A stretch of DNA of 64,000 bases from Forficula auricularia (lineage: Eukaryota > Arthropoda > Insecta > Dermaptera > Forficulidae). Under the pieces are notes generated by a model. It ran no database searches. It saw only the letters and a program-made list of their open reading frames with translations, and was not told the origin of the DNA. Below are positions 12,236-23,487 of this stretch, piece by piece. The DNA is taken from assembly GCA_024734495.1 (NCBI GenBank), contig JALMQS010000066.1, positions 6,230,280 through 6,294,279 of the forward strand. The letters run 5' to 3'. The stretch's first letter is position 1. Every line of letters begins with the position of its first letter. Made by a program: the position numbers and the translations under genes.

Positions 12236-12449
12236 ATCAACCAAAACATTCTGTGAAAAACAGGCCAAGTTTGAAAAAGTAGTGAAATCTACTGTGTAGT
12301 CAAGCTAAATTCGCCAAGAATAATTAAGTTGAGAGATCTACTATTTTCTCAAATTAATTATTCTTGGCGAATTTAACTTGGCTACACACTAGATTTTACT
12401 ACTTTTTCGAGCTTGGCCTGTTTTTTCACAGAATGTTTTTGGTTGAGAT
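12236..12449. repeat. Foldback MITE, 214 bp
   Basis: The arms start CAACCAAAACATTCTGTGAA and end with the complement AGAATGTTTTTGGTTG. Inside, AATTCGCCAAGAATAATTAA pairs with its inverse near 12355. Identity between arms is high. Non-coding. Confidence 0.75.
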
Positions 12450-12483
12450 TTCTCTTCTTTTGTAAGCTATGAGGAAGGTTGGC

Positions 12484-12890
12484 CAAAGAGCTATAATTTT
12501 TATTTATGACCCCCCCCCCATTTTGAGAGGATGGTTTTTGCATTTCTAGCCTTCAGGGGGCCCACAGAATATGTATACAAAATTTGGTTGAGTTTGGTCC
12601 AAAGGACTAGAATTTTCATTTTTGAATCTCCCCCCCCCCCCCCCATTTTAAAGGGGTTGAAAGATATAAAGTTTAGATTTAGAATTTTTCCTTTGTTTGT
12701 GCCCCAAACTCTACTAGCAGGAGAAATTTCATGATGCTGGAATAATTGGAAGTACTCTATAGGTTTTGATGACCTGTCAGTGAGTGAGTACCAAAATTAG
12801 CTATTTTCTCAGGTTCATATCTCAGAATCTATTTAAGTTATATTATTGAAATTTGGTACTCTCCTTAAAATGGATTTCATAATTACATGT
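12484..12890. repeat. Fragments of repeat families H and I
   Basis: ATGTATACAAAATTTGGTTG and adjoining poly-C runs (12511, 12631) match family H at 17108-17626 and 23488-24140. The following CAAACTCTAC and GTCAGTGAGTGAG segment matches 26150-26500 (family I). The 67-codon frame at 12531 is repeat-derived. Confidence 0.55.
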
Positions 12891-13068
12891 GTGTATTTTT
12901 AGCTCTGTATCCCAAATGGATTCCGAGCTGTAGAGGGGTCGAAATTGGCTCGAAATGGTTCGTGTAAATAGCGTACAGCGTGTACGGCCAAGCTAATGCT
13001 CGAACTTGACCTGCGCACGCTGTGCGCTTTGATTATATATATACCAATTATAAAAATGTCTGACTTAC

Positions 13069-13132
13069 CAAGCTGCTCTTCGATGGTTTGCTCGCTCGTC
13101 TGCTCCTCGATGTCCCTTTCCGAAGATATTTC
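13069..13132 (-). CDS. Candidate 64-nt internal exon, minus strand
   Basis: Seen on the minus strand: an acceptor ATCTTTTCAG ends at 13133, then 64 nt of balanced, GC-richer sequence, then the donor GTAAGTCAG from 13068. Frame 0 reads SSERDIEEQTSEQTIEEQ, an acidic, glutamine-rich helix-like peptide, and leaves one base over. The +1 frame (KYLRKGTSRSRRASKPSKSS) is also open, so the frame is not fixed. The flanking 12900-13030 is GC-richer too and contains two near-palindromes around GCGCACGCTGTGCGC. Strong signals at both ends of an unusually composed block support an exon; the gene is unknown. Confidence 0.45.
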
Positions 13133-13526
13133 CTGAAAAGATACAAAATACAAATTAAAATTAGTCAATTCAACCCTTAACATTTATTAAGAATTTGAAA
13201 TAATAAAAATATAAATTAAATTTTTAAATTATCATTTTATCATCTTTAAAAAAATCACTTAATTTTCTATCTTTTTGCTTTTATTTTATGTTCCAACATT
13301 TCGTATTTTCAAGCTCATTCATTCATGCCAGGATCTAAATTGGTACATTATATCCCATTGGATTTTACTAGCTTTGTTAATCAGAGTTTTTATTTATTTC
13401 ATGCCAAAACAGTTACAAGGAGTCCAGACAGATAGGTAGACAGAAAAAAATCAAATGATTTCCGTCTAGGTTTCGGACGTTTATAAACATGAATAAACAA
13501 AAATAAATAAAATAAACTGCAACGGA

Positions 13527-14625
13527 TCGTTGCTAAACTTTATCCAAATTCATTTGAAATATTAATATGTTTATTCCTTTATTATTAATCAGATATCACT
13601 TGCAATTTGCAGTTCATGTTGACTTTAATTCAAAAATAATGATCGATTCTCATTTAAAGGTCGAGGAATAACAATTCTACATTGGATTTTTGACATTTCG
13701 GTTATTATTGGTAACCATTGCTGAAGACATGGAGTAATCGACTTAAAACCAAAAATAGCGATTGATTATCATCTATTACTTGAGGAATAATAATTTTACA
13801 TTAGATTTTTGACCCTTCGATTATTATTGGTAACCATTGCTGAAGACATGGATGAATCGACTTAAAATCAAAAATAACGATCGATTCTTATCTAATACTA
13901 GAGGAATAACCCTATTGCATTCCATTTTTGATGTTTTGACTATTAATGGCAACCTCTACAGAAAACATGGAAGATTCGACTTAATATCAAAAAGACTAAA
14001 TTCTTTTTCGGTAAACAACTCAAGCTTAAAACGATCTAATGAATAAATTTAAAAAAATTTTAAAAAGTACTATCTTACTCTAGAGTAAAGTACTTTAAAA
14101 TATAATTTTACTAAAAACTTTTTTTAACCTTTTTTGTGGTCCACAAGGTACTTATTTAGGATATTAAATTTCATCAAAATAGGTTAAGTCATTTTCAAGA
14201 TATTTAGAAAAAACTAAAAAAGTACTGAAATAAAGTACTAATGTTTGTGGGCCGATATATACCAAAAACTAATCAGCGCTTCATTTTGTTAAACTAATTG
14301 TAGGTTTTCAATTTCATTTCAATCGGTGCAACGGTGTGGAAAAAATCGTGGGCCAAAAAAACGATAACATACATCCATCCATACATACATACATACATCC
14401 GCACGCACTAAATGAAAAAATGGCACTTTTTGGCCTCCTGACGAGACCCCATGTAATTTTTGGCAAAACCGTCACGTGCTAAAATTCAACCTAATTGAAT
14501 ACTACAATTTGTGACTTTAATTGAGTTAATGGGTTCCGTAGTCTTTACCTGAGGACCCTTTGAAGTCGCGCTTGCCGCCAGACCGATTACAATACTTTCC
14601 CCATGCTTCGCATTGGATAAAGTAA
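13527..14625. mobile_element. MITE-like element, family J copy 1
   Basis: It starts CTTTATCCAAATTC and ends GCATTGGATAAAGT, short inverted ends. The right half (from about 14090) is nearly identical to 14870-15395, including the ATAC microsatellite and GTAGTCTTTACCTGAGGACC. Compared with copy 2 it carries about 500 extra bp, mostly the tandem repeat at 13630-14000. It shares the terminal ATTACAATACTT with family H. Confidence 0.65.
13630..14000. repeat. Tandem repeat, about 120-bp unit, 3 copies
   Basis: Units repeat AATRRYGATYGATTYTYATC, GAGGAATAA, ATTTTTGA and GGTAACCATTGCTGAAGACA. Copies 1 and 2 are closest; copy 3 has diverged. It sits inside family J copy 1 only. Confidence 0.75.
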
Positions 14626-14820
14626 AAAGTCTCAATACTGGCGACCCACCCGACTGGTTCTAATAATTAAATGTTCTAAACTATATTAGTTCCCGGCGAT
14701 GAGGTCAAAAATAAAAATTGCCATGAGTAACATCAAAATTTATTTCAAGTCACAATACCTTTCATATATCTACTTATAAGTCATAAGTTGTGGAATTATA
14801 ACAGTATATAAACTGCAACG

Positions 14821-15395
14821 GGGATCGTTGCTAAACTTTATCCAAATTCATTTGAAATATTAATATGTTCTTGAATAAAGTACTTTAAAATATAATTTTA
14901 CTAAAAACTTTATTTAACCTTTTTTGTGGTCCCCAAGGTACTTAATTAGGATATTAAATTTCATCAAAATTGGTTGTCATTTTCAAGATATTTAGAAAAA
15001 ACTAAAAAAGTACTGAAATAAAGTACTAATGTTTGTGGACCGATATGTACCAAAAACTAATCAGCGCTTCATTTTGTTAAACTAATGGTAGGTTTTCAAT
15101 TTCATTTCAATCAGCGCAAAGGTGTGGAAAAAATCGTGGACGAAAAAAACGATAACACACATACATACATACATCCCCACGCACTTCCAAAAAAAATGGC
15201 ACTTTTTGGCCTCTCGGCGAGATTCCAGGTAACTTTTGGCAAAACCGTCACGTGCTAAAATTCAATCTCATTGAATACTTCAATTTGTGACCTTCATTGA
15301 GCCCATGGGTTCCGTAGTCTTTACCTGAGGACCCTTTGAAGTCGCGCTTGCCTCGAGAGCGATTCCAATACTTTCTCCCATGCTTCGCATTGGAT
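14821..15395. mobile_element. MITE-like element, family J copy 2
   Basis: Ends CTTTATCCAAATTC and GCATTGGATAACAG mirror copy 1. It lacks the tandem repeat, so it probably shows the ancestral structure. No coding frame. Confidence 0.65.
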
Positions 15396-16090
15396 AACAG
15401 TAAAAATGTCCTTATTCTCTATAATATATAAGAATAGATAAAAATGATATCTAATATTCTTAAATCTTAGTTTGCATCAAGGCATTCAATCGAAGATTTA
15501 AGTCTAACATTATCTTTTATAAAATATTGTATATTATTGAAAATTGCAATTTTTATCTTTGAGCGGACTATTATAATATGGAGACGGAGAGCATTGTTAA
15601 AAAAATATGGAAATTGTTCCTTTATCTTCTTTCTAGTCTCAAGGAAAGTGATTTGTGATTTTTTTCTTCCGAATGAAACGTCAAGTTATTTTATTAATAA
15701 AGTTGGACGATAACCGCATTGATTAAAAAGTATTAAGTTATACACTTAGTAAGTACTATATTAAAGGTTATTAGTAATACATTTTTTGCCACTACGTGTG
15801 TTAAATTTCTCGAGCATATTTTCAACAAGAACCTCTCAATACAAAACTTCATTTATAATTGATTTCTCTAATAACAAGTTACGGATATTTTTTCTTAGAT
15901 AATGAACGTTTTGTAAAAATAGATATATGATCCAATTTTAAGTGTCTGAAATGGCATTCCTCTCTCTTTCGGTACTACTGCTCTGTTGAGTGACAAGGAT
16001 TGGACCAAACCATGATATTATTTTCCATTTTATTTATTTTCTTAGAAAGATGGACTGGTAAGCGAAATAAGTAGTTTATAATGAAAGGCA
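15396..16090. other. AT-rich sequence, nothing assigned
   Basis: No repeat family or frame recognised. Confidence 0.3.
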
Positions 16091-16123
16091 GTCCATAAAT
16101 TATTTAAATTTTATTCAATTTCC

Positions 16124-16158
16124 GACGTTTCGGAGACTATTTTTCACTCCATCTTCAG
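16124..16158 (-). ncRNA. Hammerhead-like core of a Penelope-like terminus
   Basis: The minus strand reads CTGAAGA, T, GGAG, an 11-nt loop, CTCC, then GAAACGTC. The order CTGANGA, hairpin, GAAA, then palindromic ACGT as a minimal stem III and C at the cleavage position matches the hammerhead arrangement known in Penelope-like elements. One extra base between CTGAAGA and stem II departs from the consensus. Confidence 0.5.
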
Positions 16159-16199
16159 GGTATTGAATAGTTATTGATGGGTGAGTATAACTCGGTTCT

Positions 16200-16310
16200 C
16201 ATTTGACTCTTCTTTTAGTGATAGTAACAATATTGTAATAGCAACAATATTGTAATAGCAACAATATTGTAATAGCAACAATATTATAATATTCAGTGAT
16301 AACAACAATA
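16200..16310. repeat. Short tandem repeat (AACAATATTGTAATAGC)
   Basis: Three to four copies of a 17-nt unit, itself partly palindromic, abut the perfect foldback that follows. Confidence 0.8.
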
Positions 16311-16321
16311 TTAAAATATAT

Positions 16322-16480
16322 AACTCTTTTTAAACGTTGACAAAGGGTAAAACCTTATAATTCACCTTGTGTCTGGCGAGATGGCCAATCAGATGACAGG
16401 CACTCTCATCTGATTGGCTATCCCGTCAGGCACAAGGTGAATTATAAGGTTTTACCCTTTGTCAACGTTTAAAAAGAGTT
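16322..16480. repeat. Near-perfect 159-bp palindrome (foldback MITE)
   Basis: Left arm ACTCTTTTTAAACGTTGACA through CCTTGTGTCTGGCGAGATGG; the right arm is its almost exact complement. The loop is about 12 bp near 16402. The arms carry CCAATCAGATGA. Near-perfect pairing means recent origin; the transcript would be a long hairpin and a possible siRNA source. Confidence 0.85.
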
Positions 16481-16499
16481 TACCAACCGACATACATCT

Positions 16500-17100
16500 G
16501 GCCCTTAGACGCAATTCTATTTTTAGAAATGAATGTAAATTTTGATGATATTATCATGCTATTTTCCATTTGATTTTTTTTTTTAATTAAAATTTTGCGA
16601 CCCCAAAAAATTTTATCGCGGCTCACAGCACTGTCGCAACCCATAGTTTGCTCCCCACTGCCTTAGAGAACTATGAATGCAAAAATCAGCTTCTTAAAAT
16701 AATCAAGGGGTAGGGAGCGCAGGTGTATGATAAATACATGAGATGGCCGCATCTCATATTTTTTAAATTAATACGGGTTCTCATATAGAGAAAGGATGCA
16801 TTATGGTAGATATGCGCAGAAATTGACAGCTGTTCAGTTGGGTTTACGGAAACCACACAATGGCTGTGGAGTACGAGGTCATTTCAAATATGGAAATTGA
16901 AGAAACTGTGTTTTTAGTTTCTGTATACAAATGATTCAAGGAAAAAACAAAAGGAATCGAGTGCATTCACCTAAAGAACTAACCATCACCAACTTCAAAA
17001 AATATTGCCAGATTTAAAGATTTAATTACTTGATTTGTCTTCAGGTCAAGATTGACCATCTAGCAATTCACTTAATTTGAATCAAAACGTTGTAAGATAA
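16500..17100. other. Unassigned stretch
   Basis: 16790-17090 is less AT-rich and ends with an acceptor-like TTTGTCTTCAG at 17046, but no donor or family follows. Confidence 0.3.
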
Positions 17101-17107
17101 ATTGACA

Positions 17108-17626
17108 CGTTCTGAGGTGGCCATCCACTTGACTTTACTATACACTTCTGGTTGAGTTACGACCTATATGATGGCCCACTGATTATGTATACAAAATTTG
17201 GTTGAGTTTGCTCAAATGGCCTAGATTTTTATTTTTTGACCCCCCTCCCCTAATTTTGGGTAGATATGCACCAAAATCTTAATCCCAATGCACCAAAACT
17301 ACGTGTGAAATTAGATTTTAATATTCACACTAGTTTTTTGAGCTAGCTCGTCCACAAAATTTGCTAACGCACAGACTAACAGACTAACTAACTAACTGAC
17401 TAACAGACATTTTGACAAAACAGTTATTATCTCGAAAAGTATAATTTTATCGATGTTTACTTATTAGGGCTTTTTTGTAGACCGAAATGGCATAGCTTCG
17501 CTCAATTTTTTTAATCAAAATAGTTTCAGCCGTTTTTGAGATATTTCTAAAAAAAGAAGGAAAAAAACACTTTTTTCATGCACGATTACAATACTTGACC
17601 ATACGCCGATGGCAAAGTAAAAATGC
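17108..17626. mobile_element. Repeat family H, copy 1
   Basis: It shares with 23488-24140 the start GTGGCCATCCACTTGACTTT, the centre ACGTGTGAAATT and AGCTAGCTCGTCCACAAA, and the end ACGATTACAATACTTGACCA. In copy 2 the ends form TTTACCATACA / TGTATGGTAAAG. Probably a non-autonomous DNA element. Confidence 0.65.
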
Positions 17627-17639
17627 AATTTTAAAATTT

Positions 17640-18568
17640 AATGAAACTCGTATCAAGAGGGCTAAAATGAACTATTTTTAATGAAAAAGTCACTTAAATT
17701 AATTCAAAACGTTGCAAAAGAATGTTTGAGGATGATTCTATTTAATTTAGGGCGCTAAGTGAATCCATTTCTATATGGTCTTATAGAATTTCAATTGAAC
17801 TTGCCTGTCTGAATCCTTTTATATGGTATAAGGCTAAAGAGGAAGCATTTTGCATTCAATTTTGTTATTAGTATTAAAATAGTTAGCTTGTTTTAAGGAG
17901 AAGTAGACGGTATTGATAGAACTCTTACTATATTTAATAGAATATTCTTTATTTCCTATCTGAGATTGTTGTTTCAATGTCTCCAATGGATATGGACTTG
18001 TCTCGACATGTATCCGGAATTATTATAGAATCGCCCAAGCTTATATTTCGCACCCTTTTCTTTCTATACCAGAGTGAGTCATTCTACCCCAATTGCATTT
18101 CAGAGAATTTATTATCTTTTTAATTTTTATCTTTAATTGTTTTTAAAATATTTTCAATACAAAAAGTGAATTATTTTTTCGAAATTTCGGTAAATTCTTT
18201 TTATTTGATTTTAAGGAAAGAAAAAATTTAACGAATCCATTTTTTTAATTAAATAATTAGGTAAATACAATGAGTTTATTTTTATTAGGTAGATTTTTTA
18301 ATCAAATAAATAAGAATTAACAGATATTTATTATGGGGTGTTCATTTTAGAAAATCAATTCATACGAAATTTGGTTTTACTAAAATTAATAATTTATTTT
18401 TTCTAATAAAATTTCCTCGGTAGGCTTGTAAGCTAAAGCCTGCTTTGATAATAAAATTTTCAAATCAAAATGATTTAATTTTTTATTTTTGTAAAAAAAT
18501 TCGAATACGATTTTTTTTTATAATTTTTCAGGAACCTTAAATCCAAAAAATTGAAAACCTCTCTCTCT

Positions 18569-18623
<55 letters not shown>

Positions 18624-19190
18624 GCGTGTGTGAACAAATAAAATATAAATTTTTTGGCATTAGAACGAACTGAACGATTCTGCGTTCTTATGAATGGGGA
18701 ACCCTGATCGACAAAAAAAAAATTATGACTTTACGTTTTTGAATTATGGGAATCTAGACAGATCGAAATTAGATATTATTATGGGACCTGAATGAACTTT
18801 CTACGACCTTTCGTTTTTACACTATCATGGGTTTAGAAATCCGAATTAACATACATGATTGAATGAACATTTCTCAAACCAAAACACAAACACTATAGAA
18901 AGCAAAATATTAATTACTACTTAAAAAATAATAATAATAATAATAATAATAACTCCTATTTCAAATTATTTATTTCCAGTAATGAAGCTGTTGAAGCTTT
19001 TATTTTTGTGATTAATTTTATTAAGATTTGAATTTTTAGTTAAATCACACATAATTAATTATGTGAAAAAACCCCAAAAAATTAAATATTTAAATAAAAA
19101 TTTAATAATGTAATTATTTGTCTCCCTGAAAATTGTTTTGCGGTCGCCCCTGGTTCATATCTAAATTGATCTCAGAATCAATATTCTTGC
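17640..19190. other. AT-rich stretch with TA microsatellite
   Basis: An uninterrupted TA repeat of about 25 units lies near 18571-18620, next to CTCTCTCTCT. No gene recognised; a less AT-rich patch at 17960-18070 has no splice pair. Confidence 0.4.
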
Positions 19191-19201
19191 CTTTATTTTA
19201 G

Positions 19202-19279
19202 GTTGCCTGAGGAATACTATCTTCCGCAAAGCAATGTTGGATCAAAGAGGCTCTTATTTTTTCACCCCAATATATACTA
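19202..19279 (+). CDS. Candidate 78-nt internal exon
   Basis: Seen: acceptor TTGCCTTTATTTTAG ends at 19201, and donor A|GTAAGTATC starts at 19280. The enclosed 78 nt have balanced composition in an AT-rich setting. Two frames are open. The one that continues from 551-614 (taking two bases to finish a Gly codon) reads RKAMLDQRGSYFFTPIYT near its end and leaves one base, which in turn fits the only open frame at 38633-38673. The other open frame begins LPEEYYLPQSNVG. Inference: middle exon of a plus-strand gene with introns of about 18.6 and 19.4 kb. The protein is not recognised. Confidence 0.5.
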
Positions 19280-19289
19280 GTAAGTATCG

Positions 19290-20640
19290 ATATCGTTAAG
19301 AAGATTGATTGATTTGTCTGGATTATAAAAATTCTATTGTTAAGTGCATAAGCTATGTAAATCTCAAAATATCTTTATTATGTTTACTGATCCGAGCAAA
19401 TATGTTAGAAAGGAAAGGAAAATATCTCGCTGGCATCATGTTCTGAAATCAAATAAAAAGAAATATATATGTATAAATTTCCCCATCTGCTTGCAAATCA
19501 TTGAGGTCATTTATTTACAGAGTACTAAAGGCATTTGGGAAGGAGGCATGCCGTCAAGTCGTGAAGGTTGTCATAAAATACACATAAATTAGAGAACAAA
19601 TGATGGTTATTATTGAAATGAAGAGAAATATAGTAATTGAATGTTTTTGTTGTTTTATTTATGTTACTCTAACGAGGGAGAGGTTAACTTTTAGTATAAC
19701 CACAAGCGATAATACTTTAGGCTCATTTTAACCTTTCGCATGTCGTAACCATTAGGAAGGATTTGTCTGGTCCAAGAAATAAAAACAAACTAAAAGAACT
19801 ATACAAGAGGATTATTATTGAAAACAACAACATAATTATGATTAAACGAATCAGCTAAATTTGTCAAATATTATACAACAAATGGGTTGTTCAATTATTA
19901 CCGTGTTCATTATATACATGCAGTGTTTGGTTTACATAACATTCAACACAGCAGAGAGAGGAAAAATTTATTTACTCTCTGCTTGGCATTTTAAATCCCC
20001 GAGTAGGGGTTGGGATCATGCAGGGCGCGTGGGCCAAAATGCCTTCCTCGGATAGGAATTTGTAAAGAAACAAAAACAGCAGATTAATAAATTCAAAAAC
20101 AATTATACTGCCTTTTTAATTCCAAATATTTATTTATTTATTATTCAATTCCCTATAGATAAGTTACAAAAATAGACCATTTTAAATACCGTATTTTCAT
20201 TTAATTGAATTATAAAATATTAACAGTAACCCTTTTGGGGGTTTTTTGGTTTATTTTTCCTCTTCTAGTATTAAGTGTCTTCCTTTCTTCATCTTCCAGT
20301 CCTTCGACTATTTTTTTTATTGTCTTCTCTATCGCTCTATTTTATAATTCAATTAAAAATAAATAATTAAAATGCTCTATTGTTGTAAAAGATGTATAGA
20401 AAAATAAATAAATTTCAAATCTTATCTAGTTATTAAATATCTGCTTTCACTTTGGGAAACAAAACATAATTGATCATTCTTTTTTGCTTATTTTGAAAAT
20501 GCCTTCTGTAAATGTTCAAATAGAAGTATAGTGTTTAAACGATAGTCTAACACAGTGGTCTTCAACCTTTTCCGACTCACAGAACCCTTAGAACTATAAG
20601 GATTTTAAGGTGAAACCTATCCCTTAGAAAAATATATCTT
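19290..20640. other. AT-rich stretch, nothing firm
   Basis: A hAT-like left end CAGTGGTCTTCAACC at about 20553 has no matching right end that I could find. The 61-82 codon frames here lack splice sites or family resemblance. Confidence 0.35.
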
Positions 20641-20705
20641 AAAATAATATTTAAAGTAAATCAATAAATTATAGGAGTCAGGTTGGCCGAGTGATGACCA
20701 TAGAG

Positions 20706-21371
20706 CAGCGGTACCCAACCTAAAGCCCGCGAAGAGGCTCAATCCGGCCCGCGAGCGAGTTGACACTAAATATGTATTTTTTGTAAAATATCTAAAAAAA
20801 TTATAAATCATATTGATAATTAAAATCAAAAATTTCTACATTTTTTATGTACATCAATATTTTTAGTGTCATTGACAATCTTGTAAAAATATAGTTCAAA
20901 TTGCGCCTGCAGTGCGGTCTTGTTGTCGGATAATTTGACGTTTATTTAAATGCGAGGTTTTTTTAATTAAAGGTGCCTCTAAGATATACAATTATAAAGA
21001 ATCCGGCCCGCGAAGATCCTATGTCATGTTGAATTCGGACCGCGATATCCTATGTCATGCTGAATCCGGCCCGCGGCCAAAAAAGGTTGGGCACCACCAA
21101 GGGAGGATCCAGGGGGGCGGACGGCGCCCGCCCTATATATGGCCCGTGCCTGGCAAATTTTTTTTTTTTAATTTTAAAATAAAGTTCTATATGTCGTGTG
21201 TGGTGTGGGCGGGGGGGGTCTCTGCACCCCCCCCCCCCCGCTTGGACAATTCGATCGCGGCACACTTTCGAGATAAAAAGTATATCTTATATACATCGAG
21301 CACCTTATATACATTCTCCCCTTCCCCCCTCCCCATAAAAAATTCCTGGATCCCGCCCTTGAGCACCACTG
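20706..21371. mobile_element. hAT MITE inserted in the SINE
   Basis: Terminal repeats CAGCGGTACCCAACC and GGTTGGGCACCACTG, with an exact 8-bp target duplication CCATAGAG (20698-20705, 21372-21379). Repeated CCGGCCCGCG motifs lie subterminally. It is non-autonomous and interrupted near its right end by a further element. Confidence 0.85.
21098..21361. mobile_element. Second hAT-like MITE inside the first
   Basis: Ends CAAGGGAGGATCCAGG and CCTGGATCCCGCCCTTG; 8-bp duplication GGCACCAC/AGCACCAC with one mismatch. Excising it with one duplicate restores the outer element's right end. It has long C and G runs and no transposase; the ORFs on both strands here are composition artefacts. Confidence 0.8.
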
Positions 21372-21580
21372 CCATAGAGCATACCTTCTAATCAAGCTTG
21401 CGCGGGTTCAACCCCGACTCGCGGCAAATATTTGACCGGCTATAATCTGATCCCTTCAGAGGAAGGCAATGGAAAAACAGCCCTGTGAAAAATTTCACCA
21501 GGAAAATTACAGTGTGGATGTTACTCTCCACAGTAATCGCCGACGCTCGGAATCGAGTATGGCACTTGAAGAAGAAGAAT

Positions 21581-22190
21581 ATGTTTTAAGTACTTTATGT
21601 AATGACAAAGAAAATTATTATATTTTTCATTAAAAAATTTTAAAACAAAATTAATGTAATTTACACAATTAATAGCATTAACTCGTGCTCAATGTGTCAC
21701 CTACCCTTGCATTATTTAGTGACTGGTGTGTGCTTGCTTTGTTTTACACAAACTGTCCAAGTCTATCTCTATTGATGTTATCTGTAGTCGCATTTCATAT
21801 TCTGCATTTAATTTGTTCTATATTTTGTTTTCGTTGTCACATACGTTGAGAAATTAAGATTTCTTATTTTGATTCGCGGTTTCACCAGAGATGTACCGCA
21901 GAACACAGAACTGATCTAACATAACGCAGTGTTCAGGTTTTATCTCCATGTCACCTATAAATTTTTTATTTTTCGATATTTTTAAAAACGAAATTACATG
22001 AAAAAACAGAAAGTTGTAACACTCCGCAAATTTTAGTGATTTGCTAAATTTGTTCTCTGTAAATAATTGAGATAGAAAACTGAAACTTAGCACATACAAA
22101 GGTGTACCATATTAATATGAGCTTGTTTGGTGGATTAGATAACATAAAACCATTTAAGAAAGTATAATATTTCACGATTTAATTTTTAAC
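21581..22190. other. Unassigned AT-rich stretch
   Basis: Nothing recognised; an 81-codon minus frame at 21854-22099 has no family signature. Confidence 0.3.
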
Positions 22191-22300
22191 CGACTTCAAA
22201 AAAGGAGGAGGTTCTCAACTCGACTGAATTTTTTTTGTGTCTATGTTACTCGGTTTCTTCGCCAATTGTAAACCGATTTTGATGATTTTTTTGTATTGGG
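22191..22300 (+). repeat. RTE-like LINE 3' tail fragment
   Basis: AACCGACTTCAAAAAAGGAG followed by GAGGTTCTCAACTCG resembles, from memory, a widespread insect RTE-type 3' region. No coding sequence upstream. Confidence 0.4.
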
Positions 22301-22477
22301 TTCAGTATAGTTTCTGATTGGCACCATATTAATTTGGATTAAGAAGTTCTGATGATATGATCAATGACAAAATAGCGGAAATCTCCAATTCATATGAGCA
22401 AATAATCGAAATTATAATAAAAAAATCTTTTATATAAAAAACAATCTTAAAACGTTCATTTAAAACCCGCTAACGTT

Positions 22478-22505
22478 TCGAGAGAATTCCTCTATTTATG
22501 AATTG
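22478..22505 (-). repeat. Degenerate Penelope-like terminus
   Basis: The minus strand reads AGAGGAATTCTCTCGAAACG, a stem plus the GAAACG motif of Penelope-type ends, but the upstream CTGANGA is lost. Confidence 0.35.
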
Positions 22506-22637
22506 AATTTTATTATCATTTTGTGATTCATTCGCACGAATCTTTCTCTTACGAGATGCATGCAAGGTATTATCTTAAAGTCTCACTATTGTCAACATCA
22601 CTAAAAAAGAAAAAGAAAAATAATTTTTAGAAAAAAT

Positions 22638-23042
22638 AAAACCGACTTCAAAAAAATTAAATGCAACAAATAAAATAATAAGAACTCAAAAATCAAATAA
22701 AATGCACTAAAAGGTATAAAATAATTATCTAATTTAGTTACAACTAAACGACGAAATTTTTACATGAAATCACTTTTTGAAGTCGGTGCTAAACATAGGT
22801 ATACATTTTATGAATCGCACTAAACGGATCATACCCAGTACGTTTGGCTGGTAATGAAGACAACATCGCGTAAGCTCGTTTTATAGTTTGTTTAGTACCG
22901 CCTTCAAAAAGTGATTTCATGTAAAAATTTCTTCGTTTAGTTGTAAGTAAATTAGATAATTATTTTATACCTTTTAGTGCACTTTATTTGATTTCTTATT
23001 ATTTTATTTGTTGAATTTAATTTTTTGAAGTCGGTTTATTTT
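22638..23042. repeat. Foldback MITE with AAACCGACTTC ends
   Basis: Arms AAACCGACTTCAAAAAAATT... and its complement. Inside, CACTTTTTGAAGTCGGTGC pairs with GTACCGCCTTCAAAAAGTG near 22900, leaving a loop of about 115 bp. The terminal motif equals the start of the LINE-like tail at 22191, so it may be an inverted duplication of that tail. Confidence 0.7.
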
Positions 23043-23049
23043 TTCTAAA

Positions 23050-23487
23050 AATTATTTTGTATGTCTTTCTTCATTTTTTAACCATACATTTTTGAAAATA
23101 AAATCATTTTGAAAATCAAACACTCAGATAGACAAGTAGAGAAAAAATAATCCTACAAAATGATTATTAAGTAGCTGTCAGAGATTTCTAAGAGTGAGCG
23201 ATTCTTTAAGCATTAGAATCTGATCGAGGAAAATGGGGACGGATAGAATAATCTCTTGCTTTAGGGCTAGCACAAACAAGTTCAGACATGTTTCAGGCTA
23301 TTAGAGATCAACTCCTTAATTGCAATTATATCACTGGGAATGGCCTTTTACTTTTTACACTTTGATCAAAAAGATACTCGTTATAAAGAGAGAGAATATT
23401 AATTTGAAACATCACTAAAAATCAAACAAAAACACTTATTTGTGGGTCTAACGTGATAGCTTAACGATTATTCACAAAAATAAGCTG
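23050..23487. other. Unassigned stretch
   Basis: No repeat or gene recognised. Confidence 0.3.

Larger units (their letters stand above)
20674..21580 (+). mobile_element. tRNA-derived SINE split by nested hATs
   Basis: The head begins GTCAGGTTGGCCGAGTG (box A-like) and resumes after the insertion with GCGGGTTCAACCCC (box B), resembling a Ser/Leu-type tRNA. The body and a tail ending GGCACTTGAAGAAGAAGAA are as in arthropod SINEs. Without the 666-bp insertion the SINE is about 230 bp. It is RNA polymerase III-type and moved by a partner LINE. Confidence 0.75.

Noticed and set aside
17036..17052. CTTCAG|GTCAAG as another recursive splice site
   Set aside because: The sequence after AG is GTCAAG, not a donor, and the pyrimidine tract is short.
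18475..18660. 61-codon minus frame with alternating Ile/Tyr
   Set aside because: It is a translated TA microsatellite.
20553..20600. Complete hAT element starting CAGTGGTCTTCAACC
   Set aside because: No right-hand terminal repeat or 8-bp duplication found; only an orphan end.
21026..21395. Several overlapping frames of 62-121 codons on both strands
   Set aside because: They lie in nested non-autonomous hAT MITEs with C/G runs; no transposase motifs.
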